From: Vibrio intestinalis
GTDB lineage: Bacteria; Pseudomonadota; Gammaproteobacteria; Enterobacterales; Vibrionaceae
NCBI RefSeq assembly: GCF_025195085.2
Contig: NZ_JANAVY020000001.1
Location: 558,001 to 622,000, forward strand
Length of the DNA stretch: 64,000 bases
Direction of reading: 5' to 3'
The position numbers and the translations under genes are program-made. Position 1 is the stretch's first letter. Every line of letters begins with the position of its first letter. The notes beneath the pieces were generated by a model that was given only the letters and a program-made list of their open reading frames with translations, was not told where the DNA came from and ran no database searches. Below, one piece after another: positions 1 through 9,249 of this stretch.

Positions 1-351
1 ACCGTCGGCTGCGTGCAATGTCATCAAGGTACTAACGTTGGCGGTAATATGATCCAAAAATTTGGCTATTTCACACCACAACTGGAAACCGAAGATACTG
101 GTCGACACTTAGTGACCAATGATGGCTTAGACAAATTCTATTTTCGTGTGGCTAGCTTACGTAATGTCGCTAACACACCACCTTATTTTCATGACGGCCG
201 AACAGAAAACCTGACTGATGCCATTCGAATCATGGCTCAAGGACAACTCGGTATTACCATGGATGACAATACCGTAAGTGATATAGAAGCGTTTTTAAAT
301 GCACTTTCAGCGCCCAGACCGCTAATTTTACAGGAGTTCGAAAATGAATAG
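1..351 (+). CDS. Di-haem cytochrome c peroxidase, 3' part only
   Basis: The reading frame is open from base 1, so the gene begins outside the window. The visible 116 residues start with TVG and a CVQCH haem-binding motif, the attachment site of the second haem in the bacterial CcpA/MauG family. The later segment with LRNVANTPPYFHDGR is also typical of the C-terminal haem domain of periplasmic cytochrome c peroxidases, which reduce hydrogen peroxide with electrons from small cytochromes. The stop TAG overlaps the ATG of the following hybrid kinase by 8 bases, so the two are probably translationally coupled. Haem motif and domain are seen; function is by family. Confidence 0.9.
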   Translation, partial: TVGCVQCHQGTNVGGNMIQKFGYFTPQLETEDTGRHLVTNDGLDKFYFRVASLRNVANTPPYFHDGRTENLTDAIRIMAQGQLGITMDDNTVSDIEAFLNALSAPRPLILQEFENE

Positions 352-2716
352 GTCTTTGCCCATCACTGCTTTTCTTATCACTCTGATTGTAGCCACGCTC
401 GCGCTCTCAGCGCAGAGTTACTATTCCAGTCGATTGCTTGAAAACTATCAGGCGCAAGCCAATAAAATCAGCCATGACCTACTTAATCACCGAGATGATA
501 TTCTCAACTACGATAGCCATGATTCACGCCAGCATTTCAAACTTACGCAAAAAATCGTTGAGCTTGAAAAACGCTCACTCAAACTAAAAAACGAAGCCTC
601 TAAAGCCCATTGGTTTGAGCTTGGCCATAACCATGAAAACACGCTCTCAACGCTGACCAATTACCACCAGCAACTTAAGCAGATCACCTCAAAGTTAGAT
701 CTACTCGTGGGCATTCAAGTTGCCAAAAAATACGCAGAAATTTCACTCAATTCTCTATTTAATAAAGCGCTACAAAACATTCCTAACGATCAAAACATCA
801 ATTGGCAGTTTGTCTCATTCATGCAAGCGAATCAGCTAAGTGACCATGTAAAACACCCGCAAATCAGCCAATTTTCTCAACAGCTTCAAACCATAGAAAA
901 CCGCCGAAAAAGCCTCAGCCAAACGGTATTAGACGAGCAGCACAAAGCATTCATTGAACAAACAGGCAATCAACTACGTCAACTAAGCCAAAACTCCCTC
1001 AGCCTAACTTGGTTATTTGCCTCAACGGCCATGATGCTTTGCTTGGGCTTATTTATGTATCTGGGCTACCGACGCTATCGACTGCTCAATCAACTCAACC
1101 AAGAGTTAGAGCAAGCGTCAGAAAAAGCACTTAATGCAGCCAAGGCTAAATCACAGTTTTTAGCCACCATGAGCCATGAACTTCGCACACCAATGAACGG
1201 CGTGCTTGGGCTAGCGCAAATCATCGCAACCGATACCAAAGAAGCGACCACCAAACAAAACACCCATATTATTTTGGAGTCAGGCCAACACCTATTAACA
1301 GTGATTAACGACATTTTGGATTTTTCCAAAATTGAAGAGAACAAACTGACTCTAGAAAATGGCATTTTCTATCTCAACCAAGTGATTGCTCCTGTAATGA
1401 GTGCGATACAACCATTAGCAGAAGAAAAGCACATCAAATTTGAGTTAAACCAACAAATTGAACCCAATCGATTTTTCAAAGGCGATAGAGCAAGACTGCG
1501 CCAAATCTTGTTTAACCTAGCAGGCAATGCGGTGAAGTTTACCCACCAAGGTGGTGTCACCATCACGGCCACACTCACACCAGAGCCAAATAGCCAATTA
1601 CAGTTGGCAATCTCAGATACCGGAATCGGCATTCCAGAAGACAAGCACGGCGCAATATTTAAATCCTTTGAACAAGCAGATACCTCAACAACCCGTGAGT
1701 TTGGTGGCAGTGGCTTGGGCCTTGCGATTGTTGAGCGCTTAACTCATCTGATGAGCGGTGAAATTACCTTATCCAGCGAAATCAACCTAGGCAGTACCTT
1801 TACGGTTCGCTTACCGCTCGAAACAGGCCTCAGTCAACAAGTGATTCAAGATGAACAAACACACTTCGCGCCAAGCCAAGATAGGCCACTTAAAATCCTG
1901 CTTGCTGAAGATAACCGCGTAAATGCCATCGTGGCGAAAGGGTTCTGCGCTAAATTGGGCCATAGTGTTGAGATCGCCGAGAACGGCTTAATCGCCACTC
2001 AGTTAGCCAAAACTAACCAATACGATCTCATCTTAATGGATAATCACATGCCAGAAATGAATGGCGTGGAAGCCACCCGCTTTATTCGTCAGCAACTCAA
2101 TATCAATACATTGATATTCGCTTATACCGCCGACGTGTTTAGAGAAGCGCATGATGATTTCATTCAAGCCGGAGCAGACCACGTACTGACCAAACCGCTG
2201 CAACATGAGAGTTTTTGTGACGCGCTGATTAGCTTCGCCCATCGAATTCAGGCTCAAAAAAGTGCTGAGCCCACTCAGGTTGAGCAAACCAATGTCATTA
2301 CCCTGCAAAGAGCGCCGGCCTCAGCGCTACCACTAACAGAAGAAGAACTCACCAACAGTGAAATACTCAGCGAGATTAAGCAAGACGTTGAGACTTACCG
2401 CAGCATTGTTGACACACTAATCGCCGATTTTGAGCTGGCGATCGATCAGCTCATTGAGGCATATTCTGAGCAAGATGCAGAACAATTACACAAAACATTA
2501 CACTGCGTGAAAGGCATCGCACTCAACTTGCAACTCGATAACCTAGCTCAGCAAACTCAAACTATTGAGCAAGCAGTTCTATCTGGCGATATTCCAGACA
2601 TTGAGTCATTCCAAAAGCTCATAAACCGCCTTTCGGTGAATATTCATCAAAGCAATAGAATCATCGAGCGGCTCAACTCAAGCGAAAACGTCGTGGCCAT
2701 AACACCAAATAGTTAA
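344..2716 (+). CDS. Hybrid sensor histidine kinase with REC and Hpt domains
   Basis: Inner-membrane phosphorelay kinase of 790 residues. A hydrophobic segment near residues 7-25 and a second near 222-240 bracket a helical periplasmic sensor region of about 195 residues. Then come a HisKA box (SHELRTPMNG, phosphoacceptor His), an ATPase domain (N box NLAGNAVKF, DTGIGI, GGSGLGLAI), a receiver domain (AEDNRVN, phosphoacceptor Asp in LILMDNHMP, C-terminal KPL) and an Hpt domain with a histidine in LHCVKG. This is a complete His-Asp-His relay, so an output regulator should exist elsewhere. The sensor region is not a family I recognise. The start overlaps the peroxidase stop, which suggests a link to peroxide or respiratory state; that link is inference. 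Confidence 0.93.
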   Translation: MNRSLPITAFLITLIVATLALSAQSYYSSRLLENYQAQANKISHDLLNHRDDILNYDSHDSRQHFKLTQKIVELEKRSLKLKNEASKAHWFELGHNHENTLSTLTNYHQQLKQITSKLDLLVGIQVAKKYAEISLNSLFNKALQNIPNDQNINWQFVSFMQANQLSDHVKHPQISQFSQQLQTIENRRKSLSQTVLDEQHKAFIEQTGNQLRQLSQNSLSLTWLFASTAMMLCLGLFMYLGYRRYRLLNQLNQELEQASEKALNAAKAKSQFLATMSHELRTPMNGVLGLAQIIATDTKEATTKQNTHIILESGQHLLTVINDILDFSKIEENKLTLENGIFYLNQVIAPVMSAIQPLAEEKHIKFELNQQIEPNRFFKGDRARLRQILFNLAGNAVKFTHQGGVTITATLTPEPNSQLQLAISDTGIGIPEDKHGAIFKSFEQADTSTTREFGGSGLGLAIVERLTHLMSGEITLSSEINLGSTFTVRLPLETGLSQQVIQDEQTHFAPSQDRPLKILLAEDNRVNAIVAKGFCAKLGHSVEIAENGLIATQLAKTNQYDLILMDNHMPEMNGVEATRFIRQQLNINTLIFAYTADVFREAHDDFIQAGADHVLTKPLQHESFCDALISFAHRIQAQKSAEPTQVEQTNVITLQRAPASALPLTEEELTNSEILSEIKQDVETYRSIVDTLIADFELAIDQLIEAYSEQDAEQLHKTLHCVKGIALNLQLDNLAQQTQTIEQAVLSGDIPDIESFQKLINRLSVNIHQSNRIIERLNSSENVVAITPNS

Positions 2717-2750
2717 GCTCACGATGATTAAATACAGTGCTCACCAAGCA

Positions 2751-4085
2751 TCATCTTCGACAAGCATAGCTGGGCTTGTCTTGATACAGCCGTTCATCCG
2801 CTAGCTTAATTGCGGATGGTAAGCCCTCTCGCCCTGAAAACGTCGAAGCGCCGATAGAGGCTGAAATCCACTCGTCTTGCAGAGTTAGCTCTGCTGGTGT
2901 CTGGCTTCGGATATGATTTTTAAGGTGGGGAATAAACGCTTTAATTCTCTGATCACCAAAACTTGGCGCAATAACAATAAACTCATCACCACCCATTCGA
3001 ATAACGAAGTCAGATGACCGAAAACCTGATTGCAATGCGTGGGCAATCGCCTGAATAGCAAGATCGCCAATGTGGTGACCATAAGCGTCGTTAATGGCCT
3101 TGATGCGATTACCATCAATACAAAACAGCGCGCATTGCGGATGGCTAATCAGCACTTGGGCCAATTCATCTGATTCAAGCACCTTGCGGTTATACACTTG
3201 AGTCAATGGGTCATACAGCGCGGTTCTGGCGACCATTTTCACTCTATCCACTTTCGCCACATAGATGGAAATGGCGATAAACAAGCTGGTACTGAGCAAT
3301 ATCACCAAGCCATATCGAACCCAGAGCTCTACAAGGTCTTTATACACCACCAGTGATTTGACGTTATCAAGCGTATAAGAACGCTGAGTGGAATGCCATG
3401 TGGGCTTATTACCCAGCACAAGCTGAATTAAATGCCCTTCTCGAAAATGCGAGGAAACATCGTATAACGCGTCAGGCAATATCGTATCGACCATTACATC
3501 GCCAATTACCCTATCGTTAACCGTGATAGGCGCAAGCAAAGAAATAATCCAACGCTCTTGGCGATGATCATAATAAGGGTGACCTATGGCCACACCATCT
3601 TTGACCGAATAAGCCCCTGTGTACCTCTGGCACACCTTCTTTAACAGGCAGTAACTGGACTGGAAAATACGCTCATGCTCTTCTGGGTTAAGTTCATCAA
3701 GCGAGTTAGATAACAGCTGCTTATCCTTCCTCAACCGAATCCGCACTGGCGTGTCATCATCAAAAAATATCGGATTTTGCTCGGCAAATTGATTAACCAA
3801 AGAAAGCGCTTGCTTGTCTTCTCCACCTCCCACTCTTTTAAAAAGTGAACCTCCCAACTTCCCTTGTTTAACTGAGGACACAAACAGTTCAGAGTCACTC
3901 AAAATAAACGACAGCAGCAACGCGACTTTCGCATTAGCTTTGATGTCTTCTTGCAGTTGATTTGAGACGTATTGAAACTCGCTCATCTCATCCTGAAAAT
4001 CGAACCGGATCGTGACCACGGTAAACAAGCCAAGAACCAGAAAAGAGAGAGTAAGAATGAACTTTTGCTTCATTAAACGCTGCAT
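2751..4085 (-). CDS. Membrane diguanylate cyclase (GGDEF)
   Basis: Makes cyclic di-GMP from two GTP. The N-terminus has a membrane segment (FILTLSFLVLGLFTVVTI), then a periplasmic sensor of about 220 residues, a second membrane helix (YGLVILLSTSLFIAISIYV) and a C-terminal GGDEF domain. The active-site motif is intact (RMGGDEF) and an RSSD inhibitory site sits at the canonical spacing before it, so product inhibition is expected. The upstream gene's stop TAA overlaps an in-frame ATG at 4071-4073 (TAATG); the more upstream ATG at 4085 lies behind the purine-rich AGAGGATAGAG. Either start could be used, and both imply coupling to the GGDEF-EAL gene. Confidence 0.92.
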   Translation of the reverse strand: MQRLMKQKFILTLSFLVLGLFTVVTIRFDFQDEMSEFQYVSNQLQEDIKANAKVALLLSFILSDSELFVSSVKQGKLGGSLFKRVGGGEDKQALSLVNQFAEQNPIFFDDDTPVRIRLRKDKQLLSNSLDELNPEEHERIFQSSYCLLKKVCQRYTGAYSVKDGVAIGHPYYDHRQERWIISLLAPITVNDRVIGDVMVDTILPDALYDVSSHFREGHLIQLVLGNKPTWHSTQRSYTLDNVKSLVVYKDLVELWVRYGLVILLSTSLFIAISIYVAKVDRVKMVARTALYDPLTQVYNRKVLESDELAQVLISHPQCALFCIDGNRIKAINDAYGHHIGDLAIQAIAHALQSGFRSSDFVIRMGGDEFIVIAPSFGDQRIKAFIPHLKNHIRSQTPAELTLQDEWISASIGASTFSGREGLPSAIKLADERLYQDKPSYACRR

Positions 4086-6502
4086 TCTCTATCCTCTCCT
4101 TGCTCAGAGAGACTGCCCAGCAGCATTTCAATCGGCATTGGCTTAGCAAAGAGGTAGCCTTGTTGCACGTCCACACCAAAACGGGCAAGCGCTTGTTTTT
4201 GCTCTTCTGTTTCCACTCCCTCTGCAACAATCAAGGTATTGTCGACTTTAGCGAAGCTGATTAAAGATTCGATCAATTTTTGCGAACGTGAGTCATTAAA
4301 CATGTCCGTGACAAAAGCGCGGTCAATCTTGATTTCATCAACTCTCAACTCACCCAAATAAGCAAAAGAGCAATAGCCTGTACCAAAATCATCTAGCGAC
4401 AACTTATAACCGTAAGACATTAAAGATCGAAGCCGTGACAGAATTTCGCTATCTTTCTCGAGGAAAATGTTTTCCGTGACTTCGATAGTGATTCGCTTGG
4501 GATCAATGCCATGACCGAGCACGATCTTATTCAATCGCTCAACGAAATCAGCTTGGTCGATACTTATCGGCGACATGTTAATGGAGACCAAAAAGTCCGT
4601 CTGCCCTAAAGCATGGTCCAATTGGGGTAACTGCTGACATACCAAGCCTGTAACGTGCATATCCAACTCATAAATCAACGCACTACGCTCAGCGATGGGG
4701 ATAAACTCCATTGGCGAAACCATACCAAACTCACAAGAATACCAGCGACACAGCGCTTCAAAGCCATGTAGCTTTCCGCTAACTGAGCATCGCTGCTGTT
4801 GAAAGTGTACCTGTATTTCGCTGCGCCCAAATGCCAACGGTAACTGGCTCTCTAAGCTTTGATCCCGAGCCACTTGTTGGCCAATTTGCTCATTATAGAA
4901 CTCGATCCAACGATCATCTCGCTTGCGAACATCTGAAAGGGCAATGCCTGCCATCTTAATCAGTTCTGATATGTCATCAGAATCATTCGGGTACATGGCA
5001 ACACCCACGTTGAACTTAATGTCGAGATCTAAACCTTTGTAGTTCAGAACGCTCGGTATCGCTGAATGGATATGATTGATGGTATCTTCACAGCCATTAT
5101 CGACGCAGCATGGCACTAATAGAACAAACTCATCGCCTGCAAATCGGTACACCTTTGCGCCTTTTTCCTCTAGCGCACGTAAATGCGTTGCCACATGGCT
5201 TAACGCTTTATCACCGCAATCAAAGCCGTATAAATCGTTAATTCGCTTGAGTTTGACCACATCGAGAAAGGCTAAATACAAACGTTGTTCACCCATCGCA
5301 ACCCAACGTTGAAACTCTCGCTCAAATGCGCGGCGATTGGCCAAACCTGTTCGGTTATCCACATAAGCTAATGTGTCTAACTGATTCGCTCTTTGCTTGA
5401 GTTCTTCTATTTGTGAATGAATAACCTCTTGATATCGTTCAATTAGGCTACGGACAAAATGGCTCATGCGATAAGACATGGCGATTAAGATAACAATGGT
5501 AATAACCGCAATAATGCCAGTCACTTCTTTCACCGATTGATTCAGCAAGGTGAACGTTTCAGTATGATTGGCCGCAATACCTTGTGCTTCATCTAAATAA
5601 ACACCACCACCCACAATCCAACCAAACTCAGGAAGTAACTGCACGAAAGAGGTTTTTAAGTTGTTTTTAAGGCCATCAGGTGTGAATGGCGCATTATAAG
5701 TAACATAAGCACTTTGGCCTTTACCCGACTGCTCAATACCGTTTAAAAACAGATCAATATATCGAGCCGGAATACCGACCATATCAGGGTCAATATGAGC
5801 GAGGATTTTCCCTTCAATACTGACGATAAAAATGTAGCCGGTCTCATCAAATCGATATTCAGAGATCCAATCGGCGACTCTTTTTTCGACCTCTTTCTCA
5901 ATGCCCGAAATGCTGCGCCCAATACCTATATACGCATCAAATTCTTTCACATAAACGATATAGCCGACCTTAGATTGCCCCATGAAATTCCACGTTACCT
6001 TTTGTGGTTGGGTAGAATGAGTGACATAAGGAGATTGTGAAAAATCTCGAATACTTTGACCTATCGCGTTCGGGGCACCAGGGTGCATTAAGATCGTTTC
6101 ATCTTTGCCGCTGAACATAAAAAAGTAAGCTTGTTCATTAGAAAAACGCAAAGGAGCAAGTAATGAAATGACATCCCTCAACCTAGGCTCCGCTCCCGCA
6201 CGAGACTTTTGCGCTAAATAGGTATCTATCACTCCCGTCGCTAAGCTAATCGCGTCTTTTAATGCGGTATCAATCTGCTTACGCTGAGTCGCAACTTGGT
6301 AACGTATCTCATGAGAGACAATGTTGACTTGGCCAGCTACATGCTGCTTTTTTTCTTCTATTACACCGTTGTAGATCGTCTCTTCAAAGGTGCTAAAGGC
6401 TATTCGGTTGTTTAGAAATAACAGCGTCACCAATACAATTGAAAAGATAGACCCCATCACAAATGGGATATCACGAAGCTGTTTCATCGAAGTATTTTGC
6501 AT
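4073..6502 (-). CDS. Cache-domain GGDEF-EAL c-di-GMP protein
   Basis: An 809-residue membrane protein. The first helix is at about residues 12-31, a periplasmic Cache-type sensor at about 45-310, the second helix at about 325-343, GGDEF at about 375-535 and EAL in the C-terminal 250 residues. The GGDEF signature is AGDEF (455-459), the metal-binding Asp414 is kept, and there is no RxxD I-site. The EAL domain keeps EALCRW, TEN, DDFGTG, KID and EGVE, as in active phosphodiesterases that cleave c-di-GMP to pGpG. Net direction cannot be told from sequence. It is followed by the overlapping GGDEF gene and preceded by the ToxR-like pair. An in-frame ATG five codons downstream is an alternative start. 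Confidence 0.92.
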   Translation of the reverse strand: MQNTSMKQLRDIPFVMGSIFSIVLVTLLFLNNRIAFSTFEETIYNGVIEEKKQHVAGQVNIVSHEIRYQVATQRKQIDTALKDAISLATGVIDTYLAQKSRAGAEPRLRDVISLLAPLRFSNEQAYFFMFSGKDETILMHPGAPNAIGQSIRDFSQSPYVTHSTQPQKVTWNFMGQSKVGYIVYVKEFDAYIGIGRSISGIEKEVEKRVADWISEYRFDETGYIFIVSIEGKILAHIDPDMVGIPARYIDLFLNGIEQSGKGQSAYVTYNAPFTPDGLKNNLKTSFVQLLPEFGWIVGGGVYLDEAQGIAANHTETFTLLNQSVKEVTGIIAVITIVILIAMSYRMSHFVRSLIERYQEVIHSQIEELKQRANQLDTLAYVDNRTGLANRRAFEREFQRWVAMGEQRLYLAFLDVVKLKRINDLYGFDCGDKALSHVATHLRALEEKGAKVYRFAGDEFVLLVPCCVDNGCEDTINHIHSAIPSVLNYKGLDLDIKFNVGVAMYPNDSDDISELIKMAGIALSDVRKRDDRWIEFYNEQIGQQVARDQSLESQLPLAFGRSEIQVHFQQQRCSVSGKLHGFEALCRWYSCEFGMVSPMEFIPIAERSALIYELDMHVTGLVCQQLPQLDHALGQTDFLVSINMSPISIDQADFVERLNKIVLGHGIDPKRITIEVTENIFLEKDSEILSRLRSLMSYGYKLSLDDFGTGYCSFAYLGELRVDEIKIDRAFVTDMFNDSRSQKLIESLISFAKVDNTLIVAEGVETEEQKQALARFGVDVQQGYLFAKPMPIEMLLGSLSEQGEDRECSV

Positions 6503-6512
6503 AGTAGAACTG

Positions 6513-6956
6513 CTATTTAAAATTGCCTTTAATTCTGCCGATACTCATTCGCACACGGGGGAATTTTGCATAGACATAAAAACGGTCACCCTGCTGTTCT
6601 GCATGGTAGAAAAATAACTGATAGCCAGACATGATCACATTTGATTTATCGGTATAGCCCTTAGTTGAGTAAATTTCGGAACGGTCATACGCCAACATAA
6701 TAATCTGATTACCAAGCCTTAATTGACGGCCTATCACCTTCCACTGGGACAAAATATTGCCTTGCTTATCTCGCTTCGTATTAATTTCAATCGCACTACC
6801 ACGAGAGCAAGTAACAACACTACTGCCGTTATTTTTAAACTTGAAACTCACTTGATATTCGCAAGTCATCCCTTCTAAATACGCAACGTAACCCGTCGTT
6901 AATAAAATCGTTGCCAGTATTCCACTCGCCCCAAACAGGTACTTAGCCCATTTCAT
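6513..6956 (-). CDS. Small membrane-anchored periplasmic partner of a ToxR-like regulator (VtrC/ToxS-like layout)
   Basis: 147 residues. A short cytoplasmic start (MKWAKY) is followed by one membrane helix (about 9-26) and a periplasmic region rich in alternating beta-type segments, with two cysteines (in TCEYQV and VTCSRG). I chose the ATG at 6956, within the last codons of the upstream regulator (14-base overlap); an upstream in-frame start would add an out-of-character 17 residues. A small bitopic protein overlapping a ToxR-type regulator is the arrangement of ToxS, TcpH and VtrC, which stabilise the regulator's periplasmic domain or form a ligand-binding barrel with it. The sequence alone does not say which subfamily it belongs to. 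Confidence 0.65.
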   Translation of the reverse strand: MKWAKYLFGASGILATILLTTGYVAYLEGMTCEYQVSFKFKNNGSSVVTCSRGSAIEINTKRDKQGNILSQWKVIGRQLRLGNQIIMLAYDRSEIYSTKGYTDKSNVIMSGYQLFFYHAEQQGDRFYVYAKFPRVRMSIGRIKGNFK

Positions 6957-7548
6957 CCTGTTGACCTTCTGCATATTCTGCTGGAGTAAGATAATTAAAC
7001 CTTTCATCTGCTCGATAATTGATCGTCACACCACCTACATCGCAAGCGATGTTATTTTCCAAATCAACACAATCAACAAACACCCATGAGCGGTACAAAT
7101 AAAAAACAATTGAAATAAGCCAAAACAGCAGCAGTAAACCACATAAAATTGCAACGCCACTGCGTAACGGGGCTAACCTTGTTGGCTGTTTATCAAGCTG
7201 GTGCTTTTCGACAGTGCTAACCACCGATTCTTTCTCACTTTTGGCTATTATTTCTAATCGATAACCCAAGCGAGGTACGTTGATTATGCTCACCCCATCT
7301 AGGGCAACGATCTTGCGCAAATTCGAAACCGCGACTGCTAAAGAATTACACCCGATTGCCTCTTCTCTGCCCCATCCACAGCGAACCAGTAGATTTCTCG
7401 GCACCACCTCACCGTGATGTAAGATCAGCTCTTTTAATACCATCGCTTCAGAACAGTTGATCGACATGCGCTGACCATTGGCAAACGAAATTGAGTTACG
7501 ACCCGGCTCTATCTGCAGAGTCATGTTGTTTAGTTCTATATTTTCCAT
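6943..7548 (-). CDS. ToxR/CadC-like membrane-bound winged-helix regulator
   Basis: 201 residues. The N-terminal half is an OmpR/ToxR-type winged helix (FANGQRMSINCSEAMVLKEL, then LAVAVSNLRKIV and VPRLGYRL, the typical recognition-helix and wing region). A linker follows, then a membrane helix at about 128-150 and a periplasmic tail of only about 50 residues with two cysteines (CVDLENNIAC) that could form a disulphide. The short tail resembles VtrA or TcpP more than ToxR. Its stop lies inside the start of the next gene, an accessory-protein arrangement. The adjacent c-di-GMP genes on the same strand are possible targets or operon partners; that is inference. Confidence 0.8.
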   Translation of the reverse strand: MENIELNNMTLQIEPGRNSISFANGQRMSINCSEAMVLKELILHHGEVVPRNLLVRCGWGREEAIGCNSLAVAVSNLRKIVALDGVSIINVPRLGYRLEIIAKSEKESVVSTVEKHQLDKQPTRLAPLRSGVAILCGLLLLFWLISIVFYLYRSWVFVDCVDLENNIACDVGGVTINYRADERFNYLTPAEYAEGQQDEMG

Positions 7549-8107
7549 ATCTCTGCATACAGTTCAGGAGCGCAAAACCTTATCAGTTTATAAAATCAAA
7601 TCAATTTAACGGAAAAATCAAAAATCAACATAAATCGCACATTAAACAATCAGAACCAATGATACTTTTATTGATAATTAAACATATTTACAAACATTGT
7701 TCATTTAAGCGTCAAAACACATTAGTGGGAATGATGATTTTTTCTTTTTCCATATTAAAAATATGCAAATTGTATAGCTAAATTTACGCACCAAAATAAG
7801 ATTCATTTAGAACACTAAGGATGCTTATTCGTGTGTCTGATAAAAACTGGCTTGCTATTTATGTAACACGGAAGCACTTGGGGAGGGATTAATTTATGCT
7901 AATTTAAATAAAAACACTTATATAACATTAACTTAATGTCAGGAATTTAGAAAAATTTAACTCTATCTATTATAAAAACCACCTATATATTGTAAATATG
8001 TATCACCAATATAGAATGTTATCTAAACGCTAGTTATATCGCGAACGTTATTCGTACTCTAAACAATGACCTAGCAAAGAGATTGACGTAAATAGAATCA
8101 TTGAGGC
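7549..8107. other. AT-rich intergenic region
   Basis: About 560 bases without a convincing gene. It is strongly AT-rich and lies between the ToxR-like gene, which reads leftward from 7548, and the zinc-ribbon gene, which ends at 8155. It probably holds the promoter of the ToxR-like operon near 7549-7700, with the remainder an H-NS-type AT-rich tract. I see no tRNA, tandem repeat or clear operator. An open frame at 7491-7781 on the plus strand has no ribosome site and is low-complexity. Confidence 0.5.
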
Positions 8108-8131
8108 AAAAAAAAGACTCCGAAATCGGAG
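8108..8131 (-). terminator. Rho-independent terminator of the zinc-ribbon gene
   Basis: Stem CTCCG / CGGAG (8118-8122 with 8127-8131) around AAAT. Read on the minus strand it is followed by a run of eight U (8108-8115). It lies 23 bases past the stop of the gene that ends at 8155. Confidence 0.8.
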
Positions 8132-8154
8132 CCTTGATAAGTTGCTTAGAACAT

Positions 8155-9246
8155 TTAGGAGTTTTCTAGTTTGTGCTTCAGCAGGCCAATTGCAACGCCA
8201 ACTAAAACCCCAAAGGCAGTGAGTAAACCCACTTTAATTGGACAATATGGCCTGTCTCCTTGCACTTCACCCGTCTGAGCATTAACTAGCACCTGATATA
8301 CCTTTTCTTTATATCGGTAAGAAGTCACCCATACAGGTAAAATTAGGTGCTTAAAGGTCGCATTGGTATAGACTGATTCAGTAGCGCTGATGCTCTGCTT
8401 ATCCCCACCAATATCTTCTCTAATCACTTCATTGATTTTAAACTGCATACGATCTTTCGCATCTGAATAGCCTTGCTTAATATCAACTTGATAAGTCTCA
8501 GCTTGATAACCCTGCAAGTAACTATCTGAATAATCGACCATGCGGCTCAAATCCCATGGCTCAAGCTTATGCAATTGCTTTGCTTTTAGTGACTTAGTTG
8601 CGGGTACTAGTACGTCATCAAAGGTAGTTTCAACGCTGCCCGAAACTTTCTTCCAACGAGTTTTCGTTTCAGTTTTAAACTCTGTCTTACCCTCAGAGTT
8701 CGTTACAGATTTGGTGACTTGGTAGTTGGTTCCTCGCTCACCACGATAGTCAGTTGCAACATCACAGTCATAAGTCCAATACGGCAAGTAAATACCTTGG
8801 AAACGTTCATAATTTTTGGCGTGATTCTTTAGATCGTTTGGCGCAAGCCATAAGCCTTTAACCCAAGAACCAAAATTACCAACCGCTTTCTCTCGATTAA
8901 CTTTAAACGGCAGAATTCCTTGCGGCTTAATACGCTTTTTGTTCTCTGCTCTTGAAAGCACTAATGGTGTATCGCAAAACGCACAATGTGTTGCTTTAAC
9001 GTCAGTACCAAACTCAGTGGAAGCACCGCAACTATCACATGCTACTGTTAGTGCTTCAATTTGTTCTTGGCAAGATTCATAGTTGTCTAAATAACTCTCG
9101 AGATCAAACTCAACATGAGCATTAGTAGCTTGTAGAGGCTGCTCAATTTCCATTTCATACGAGCAGTGACCACATATTAAAGACGTAGTCCCCGGCTCAT
9201 AAGTTAAATCTGCTGCGCAACTTTGGCACTTTACATCCACTAACAT
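8155..9246 (-). CDS. Zinc-ribbon protein with C-terminal membrane helix
   Basis: 363 residues. The N-terminus has CxxC pairs (CQSC and CGHC, then CDSC and CAFC), two zinc-ribbon-like modules. A middle domain of about 230 residues with several Trp/Tyr-rich strands follows, then a C-terminal hydrophobic helix (VGLLTAFGVLVGVAIGLL). Such proteins are sometimes annotated as 'TFIIB-type zinc ribbon' or 'primosomal N'-like', but there is no helicase motif here. The gene starts 3 bases after the stop of the SPFH-GYF gene, so the two form an operon and probably one membrane-associated complex. Biochemical function is unknown. Confidence 0.75.
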   Translation of the reverse strand: MLVDVKCQSCAADLTYEPGTTSLICGHCSYEMEIEQPLQATNAHVEFDLESYLDNYESCQEQIEALTVACDSCGASTEFGTDVKATHCAFCDTPLVLSRAENKKRIKPQGILPFKVNREKAVGNFGSWVKGLWLAPNDLKNHAKNYERFQGIYLPYWTYDCDVATDYRGERGTNYQVTKSVTNSEGKTEFKTETKTRWKKVSGSVETTFDDVLVPATKSLKAKQLHKLEPWDLSRMVDYSDSYLQGYQAETYQVDIKQGYSDAKDRMQFKINEVIREDIGGDKQSISATESVYTNATFKHLILPVWVTSYRYKEKVYQVLVNAQTGEVQGDRPYCPIKVGLLTAFGVLVGVAIGLLKHKLENS

Positions 9247-9249
9247 TGC

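Noticed and set aside
7491..7781. Plus-strand frame in the AT-rich gap
   Set aside because: Begins inside the ToxR-like gene, low complexity, no ribosome site.
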